Positions 7,493-11,279 of a DNA stretch of 11,279 nt are shown piece after piece. Under the pieces are notes generated by a model. That model was given only the letters and a program-made list of their open reading frames with translations, searched no databases and was not told the origin of the DNA. Source of the DNA: Planctomycetota bacterium (GTDB lineage: Bacteria > Planctomycetota > Phycisphaerae > Sedimentisphaerales > Anaerobacaceae). Where the stretch lies: assembly GCA_003644295.1 (NCBI GenBank), contig QNBZ01000017.1:1-11279 (forward strand), in the 5' to 3' direction. Each line of letters begins with the position of its first letter. Within the stretch, counting starts at the first letter, position 1. The translations under genes and the position numbers were made by a program.

Positions 7493-10400
7493 TTAGTCCC
7501 AACAGGTTTCCGGCGGGTCAAGATTACATTCAAGCCAATGTTCAGTCATCACGACAAGGTCTTTGAAATCGACTTTACAATCACCGTTAATATCGCCTAT
7601 TACTTCATAAGCGCAGCCGGAAGCGAACGGCGAATACTTGATGGTTGTATAATCGCTGCCAGTTCCGGAGCCGATGCCGTAGCCGGTTACATAGATATCG
7701 CTGGCGCTGTCTATGGCCATAGCACAGGCATTATCTGAGCCATCGCCCGGTCCGTTATACCTGGCCGCGTCAATCTCATTACCGTCATCGGCGTCGTATT
7801 TTATTGTGGCATAGTCATAATTTCCGCCAATGCCTTTGCTGCTGCCGGTTACATAGACGTTGCCGAAACTATCCGCAATTACTGCGTATGCCTGGTCGGA
7901 ATCTTCGCCAGGGCCGTTGTATGCAGACGCCCAAAGCTCATTTCCATTCGGGTCATATTTGATTGTTGCGTAATCATCGTCTCCACCGACGGCCTGGCAG
8001 TAACCCGTTACATAAACATTGTTAGAATTATCTATAGCTATGGCGTGCGCATAATCTGCTCCATTACCCGGGCCATCGTATCTGGCAACCCAGAGTTCAT
8101 TGCCGTCTGCGTTATATTTGATTGTGGCATAGTCATCAGAACTATTTGCGCTGCTGCCGGTTACGTAGATGTTTCCGCTGCCGTCGATGGCTATGGCGTA
8201 TGCCTTGTCCGAACCATTACCCGGACCGTTATACCGTGCAACCCAAAGCTCATTGCCATTTGCTGGGTCGTATTTGATTGTAGCGTAATCATCGCCTGTA
8301 CCGGAACCTTTACTGTAGCCGGTTACATAAACACCACCGAAGCTGTCTATGGCTACAGCTTTTGCAATATCATGGCCATTACCCGGGCCGTTATACCGTG
8401 CCACCCAAAGCTCGTTACCATTCGCAGCATCATATTTGATTGTAACATAATCGTAAATTTTATCAGCGTTCTTGCTGCAGCCGGTTACATAGACTCCGCC
8501 GGAGCTATCTACTGCTATGGCCATTGCGGTATCCGACTGGTTGTCCGGCCCGTTGTATCTTGCCACCCAAAGCTCACTGCCATTCGGGTCGTATTTGACT
8601 GTGGCATAATCGAAGTATGTACCGGCCCCGGCGCTGTTGCCGGTTACATAAACATTGCCGGAACTGTCCACAGCTACCGCCTGCGCATGGTCGGTGCTGC
8701 CGAGCGGGCCATCGTATCTTACCACCCAGAGTTCGTTACCATCGGTTGGGTCGTATTTGATTGTGGAATAATCATCGCCTCCGACGTTACCGACACTGTA
8801 TCCGGTTACATAAACATTGTCGGCGTTATCTATGACTATGGCGTACGCCCGGTCGGAATCGTCGCCCGGGCCATTGTATCTGGCCACCCATTCTTCGGCA
8901 AAATTCGGCTCGGCAAATTCACCCTCAAGCCAACTGGATGCCATTATTGCAAAATCATTGAAATCTATCTTACAGTCCTCGTTCAAGTCGCCGGCAATGT
9001 CCTGCGTGCAGTATCCGGTTTGGCCACTCGGAGATTTACTGGCCTCGGCAGTAGTGCCGTAAGCACCCTGGTTGACTATGTTCCCATTTGGATACGGCTC
9101 ATCGCCGGTTGGAACGCATGGGTCTGCCGCATCAATACACGGACTGGTTACATCATCCTGCACCCAGATACCTGTGAATTCCGGCGATAGGAAGTTATCA
9201 GCAAAAATACCCAAATCCAAAATATCAACGATACAATCGCCGTTCAAATCAGCCGGTATGTTGTCTCCGGTTGCCATCCACCAGCCGGCGAATTCGGAAA
9301 AATCAAGAAGGTCTACTGTTCCATCATCATTTAAGTCACTGCCGCAAAAGTATGGATACCATCTTCCGATTTCGGATTTCAGATGATAATCGCCTTCTAC
9401 CCAATCACCGCCGTTCCAGTAGCCATCAATGGCGAAACAGGGGTTGCTATGAATGTCGTTAGCGTCTGACGGTATTGCGACATTATAACTGCTGTTAGAG
9501 TTACCCCAGATGTCGTTGTATAGCAAAATAACATCGCCGCTAAGTAGTTTCACTCCATAGCCGTCGTTATTTACTACGATACAGCCGGACAGAGTCGCCG
9601 ATGCGCTAACGTCGTCCAGATAGAAGCCATCGCTTTTGTTCCAGCCAATCGTGCAATTAGATACCTCTCCGCCACATTGAGCGATGCCCTTTTCCGAGTT
9701 TCCGGTAACGATACAGTTTGAAATTACGCCATCACAATCATAAATACCGCTTCCCAAATTTGCGTTGATTTGACAGTGCGTTATACTTGGTGTCGCTAAA
9801 TAGCCCCAAACGCCGTCATCAGCGTTATCTTTTATTATGCACCCGTAGATTACAGGGTCGGCCTGGGAACAGTAAATTCCCTTTTCGCCGTTGCGAACGG
9901 TAAAGCCCTTCAGGGCGGAAGAGTTATCCTCGCCGTTCTGAAATCTGACAACGTGGTCGGCGCCGCCGGCGTCAATAATCGTAGTGCGCACGGTATTTTC
10001 GTCATTCGGGTCGAGGCAAGTTACGGTTATGGCTTTGCCGTGGAAATTTATATGCTCGTAATAAATGCCCGGGTGGACTTCGATAGTATCACCGTCAAGA
10101 GTATTGGGGTCGTCAATGGCCTCCTGAATGCTATTGAAATCCGAAGGCCCGTCATCATCGACGGTGATTGTCTTTACTACGTTGTATATAATGACTGGAC
10201 TTAACGGAACATCGTGCATCAGGCCCATATTGGGCGATGTCGCGTCGCCGGTCGGAACTTGAGCGATAGCATCCACAACGTTCATTCCGCTCGTAACCTG
10301 TCCGAAGACACAATAGCCCACGTCATTTGGACTATTATAATCTAGGTTGTTATTATCAACGTGGTTTATAAAAAATTGAGAAGTAGCCGAGTTCGGCTCT

Positions 10401-10732
10401 GCGGTTCTCGCCATCGCAATAGTGCCGCGAAGGTTGCTCAGCCCGTTGTTACTTTCGTTGATTATTGGGTCGCCGGGCGTCTGATAGTACAGGTCAACAT
10501 CAAAACCGCCGCCCTGAATCATAAAACCCTCAATTACCCGATGAAATATCAGCTCGTCATAGAAGTCCGAATTTACATACTCCAGGAAGTTTGCCACTGT
10601 TATCGGGGAATCGGCGGGGAAAAGCTCAATCGCAATATCGCCGAAGTTGGTCTGCAATACAACTCTGGTTGTTTCCGCCTGACATGGAATAACTAAAGAC
10701 AGACATACAAACACAAAAATCAACTTTTTCAT
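7493..10732 (-). CDS. Exported mosaic protein: cyclophilin, beta-helix, dockerin-like motifs and SBBP propeller
   Basis: The 1079-residue protein starts with a signal peptide (MKKLIFVFVCLSLVIPCQA, likely cut after Ala19). Residues 22-185 are a cyclophilin-type prolyl isomerase with FHRVIEGFMIQGGG at 63-76 (Arg65, Phe70, Gln73) and SQFFIN at 118-123, so it is probably active. Residues about 187-458 form a NosD/pectate-lyase-like right-handed beta-helix (SISNC/GNS-type turns, IQEAID start). Dockerin-like calcium loops lie at 466-478, 495-507, 582-593 and 1047-1058, each with D-x-N-x-D-x-x-x-D spacing. Eight SBBP repeats of about 52 residues (ARYNGPG, NVYVTGYS, DYATIKYD) fill 616-1034 and probably form a beta-propeller. 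ATG 10732 follows a GAGGGGTGGTG ribosome binding site, and a promoter lies about 50 bp upstream. It is likely periplasmic or extracellular. The dockerin-like parts may bind calcium or anchor the protein; no cohesin is seen here. Confidence 0.93.
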   Translation of the reverse strand: MKKLIFVFVCLSLVIPCQAETTRVVLQTNFGDIAIELFPADSPITVANFLEYVNSDFYDELIFHRVIEGFMIQGGGFDVDLYYQTPGDPIINESNNGLSNLRGTIAMARTAEPNSATSQFFINHVDNNNLDYNSPNDVGYCVFGQVTSGMNVVDAIAQVPTGDATSPNMGLMHDVPLSPVIIYNVVKTITVDDDGPSDFNSIQEAIDDPNTLDGDTIEVHPGIYYEHINFHGKAITVTCLDPNDENTVRTTIIDAGGADHVVRFQNGEDNSSALKGFTVRNGEKGIYCSQADPVIYGCIIKDNADDGVWGYLATPSITHCQINANLGSGIYDCDGVISNCIVTGNSEKGIAQCGGEVSNCTIGWNKSDGFYLDDVSASATLSGCIVVNNDGYGVKLLSGDVILLYNDIWGNSNSSYNVAIPSDANDIHSNPCFAIDGYWNGGDWVEGDYHLKSEIGRWYPYFCGSDLNDDGTVDLLDFSEFAGWWMATGDNIPADLNGDCIVDILDLGIFADNFLSPEFTGIWVQDDVTSPCIDAADPCVPTGDEPYPNGNIVNQGAYGTTAEASKSPSGQTGYCTQDIAGDLNEDCKIDFNDFAIMASSWLEGEFAEPNFAEEWVARYNGPGDDSDRAYAIVIDNADNVYVTGYSVGNVGGDDYSTIKYDPTDGNELWVVRYDGPLGSTDHAQAVAVDSSGNVYVTGNSAGAGTYFDYATVKYDPNGSELWVARYNGPDNQSDTAMAIAVDSSGGVYVTGCSKNADKIYDYVTIKYDAANGNELWVARYNGPGNGHDIAKAVAIDSFGGVYVTGYSKGSGTGDDYATIKYDPANGNELWVARYNGPGNGSDKAYAIAIDGSGNIYVTGSSANSSDDYATIKYNADGNELWVARYDGPGNGADYAHAIAIDNSNNVYVTGYCQAVGGDDDYATIKYDPNGNELWASAYNGPGEDSDQAYAVIADSFGNVYVTGSSKGIGGNYDYATIKYDADDGNEIDAARYNGPGDGSDNACAMAIDSASDIYVTGYGIGSGTGSDYTTIKYSPFASGCAYEVIGDINGDCKVDFKDLVVMTEHWLECNLDPPETCWD
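7631..8887 (-). repeat. Eight tandem SBBP-coding repeats, period about 150-162 bp
   Basis: The segment encodes eight consecutive copies of a unit of about 52 residues. The plus-strand marker GGTTACATA(A/G) or a close variant recurs near 7685, 7848, 8005, 8160, 8320, 8482, 8642 and 8803, and each copy also has a CATTGCC/TCGTATTTGATTGT stretch. Copies differ by scattered substitutions and small in-frame length changes just before the DYATIKY segment (for example copy five is shortest). The divergence argues for duplication followed by drift, not a very recent expansion. Such repeats can cause assembly collapse, so the copy number should be read with care. Confidence 0.9.
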
Positions 10733-10780
10733 TTCACCACCCCTCGTCCTGCACCACCATTTTGGGATTTGTAATTATCC

Positions 10781-10809
10781 ATTTTAACAAAAAACAGATG
10801 TTAATTCAA
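10781..10809 (-). promoter_or_regulatory. Sigma70-like promoter of the mosaic exported protein
   Basis: Read on the minus strand, TTGAAT (10809-10804) is followed after exactly 17 bases by TAAAAT (10786-10781). Both hexamers match the sigma70 consensus at most positions, and the region is AT-rich. Transcription would start near 10774, leaving a leader of about 40 bases before ATG 10732. Predicted from sequence only. Confidence 0.55.
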
Positions 10810-10887
10810 GCAAAAAATAACGTGGCTGCTGTATTTAACGCTATTACATATCGGCTAAAACTCTGTCTTTCTGTGGTCTGGGGGCAA

Positions 10888-10915
10888 TTTATTCTTGATT
10901 AAAGCCGCCGATAAT
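10888..10915 (+). promoter_or_regulatory. Weak candidate promoter of the divergent gene
   Basis: TTTATT (10888-10893) and GATAAT (10910-10915) are 16 bases apart, about 25 bp before the start codon at 10942. The -35 match is weak; the -10 match is good. The intergenic stretch 10733-10941 must drive both divergent genes, and this is the best plus-strand candidate I see in it. Confidence 0.3.
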
Positions 10916-10941
10916 GTTAAACTGGCTGTTAAGAGGTGATT

Positions 10942-11279
10942 ATGGTGGCGATTAAGACCGATAACAACAAACAAATCGACACTGACATACTGCAATCCAA
11001 AGCGGATATTCTCCGCGCAAGCGATATAATTCCATCATCAAAAAAGAAAAAATCAGTGGAAACAGCCCAAAAACAGGCCGAAATACCAAGATTTGACCTT
11101 GCTGAAGAAATTATGGCCGAGCAGCGAAAAATCACTGCAATAAGAAGAAAAGGGCCAGGCGGAAAAAATGAAGCCCAAAGCCAGATTAACAAAGTTAAGT
11201 CAATAGGTTGCGCTGTCGCAGAACCGACGCAGAAACAACCACAACAAGAACAAATCATCGCAGAAATTGTAGCGAGAGA
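10942..11279 (+). CDS. Conserved charged protein of unknown function, 5' part
   Basis: The frame starts at ATG 10942 after a strong ribosome binding site (AGAGGTGAT, five-base spacing) and stays open to the window end, giving 112 residues. The sequence is hydrophilic and mostly Lys, Glu, Gln, Ala and Ile, with no signal peptide or membrane segment. It contains a KKKK run near residue 33 followed by a likely helix, FDLAEEIMAEQRKITAIRRK, then GPGGKN, a linker rich in Gln and Pro, and EQIIAEIVAR at the edge. The composition suggests a cytoplasmic protein with disordered linkers between short helices. I recall similar DLAEEIMAEQRK segments in planctomycete hypothetical proteins, but know no function. 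It is transcribed away from the mosaic gene. Confidence 0.75.
   Translation, partial: MVAIKTDNNKQIDTDILQSKADILRASDIIPSSKKKKSVETAQKQAEIPRFDLAEEIMAEQRKITAIRRKGPGGKNEAQSQINKVKSIGCAVAEPTQKQPQQEQIIAEIVAR

Noticed and set aside
7484..7738. Plus-strand 84-codon frame just after the catalytic M16 gene
   Set aside because: It lies over the C-terminal dockerin-like motif and last SBBP repeat on the other strand, with no ribosome binding site.
7631..8887. CRISPR array
   Set aside because: Regular spacing near 160 bp suggested an array, but the repeats are long, diverged and fully coding.
8045..9190. Long 381-codon plus-strand reading frame across the propeller region
   Set aside because: It lies antisense to the SBBP repeats and stays open because the repeated units share codon use; its product only mirrors the repeat and has no recognisable domain.

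Overview
The window looks like chromosomal DNA of a Planctomycetota bacterium, most likely of the class Phycisphaerae. The main clue is the minus-strand secreted protein. It carries several dockerin-like calcium-loop motifs of the type D-x-N-x-D-C-x-x-D-F-x-D followed by a W-L-E tail, plus a right-handed beta-helix and SBBP repeats, a combination typical of large exported proteins in that class. The assignment rests on recalled family features, not on a search.

Layout: positions 1-7475 hold five plus-strand genes in a row. They are (1) the 3' end of a HEAT-like helical-repeat protein, possibly a P-ring (FlgI)-related fusion; (2) a full-length smc gene for the chromosome-organising ATPase; (3) a small membrane protein with an N-terminal CxxC/CxxC zinc ribbon; (4) an M16-family protein without the HxxEH metal site; and (5) an M16-family protein with it. 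Gaps are 56, 18-33, 49 and 95 bp, so one transcript is plausible. The exception is the 95-bp gap between the two M16 genes, which holds a striking folded element: a 9-bp outer inverted repeat enclosing two hairpins.

Positions 7493-10732 hold a convergent 1079-residue exported mosaic protein on the minus strand: signal peptide, cyclophilin-type prolyl isomerase, beta-helix, paired dockerin-like motif, a third dockerin-like half, eight SBBP beta-propeller repeats and a C-terminal dockerin-like half. It has a good sigma70-like promoter. A divergent plus-strand gene starts at 10942 with a strong ribosome binding site and runs off the window.

Functionally, smc serves chromosome organisation. The two M16 genes look like the two halves of one protease: one has the zinc ligands, the other the substrate-binding R/Y pair, and each lacks what the other has. 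The mosaic protein is probably exported and multi-domain. I see no rRNA, tRNA, CRISPR array or transposase gene. The points most worth following up are the split M16 pair, the folded element between its genes, and the nested architecture of the cyclophilin mosaic.
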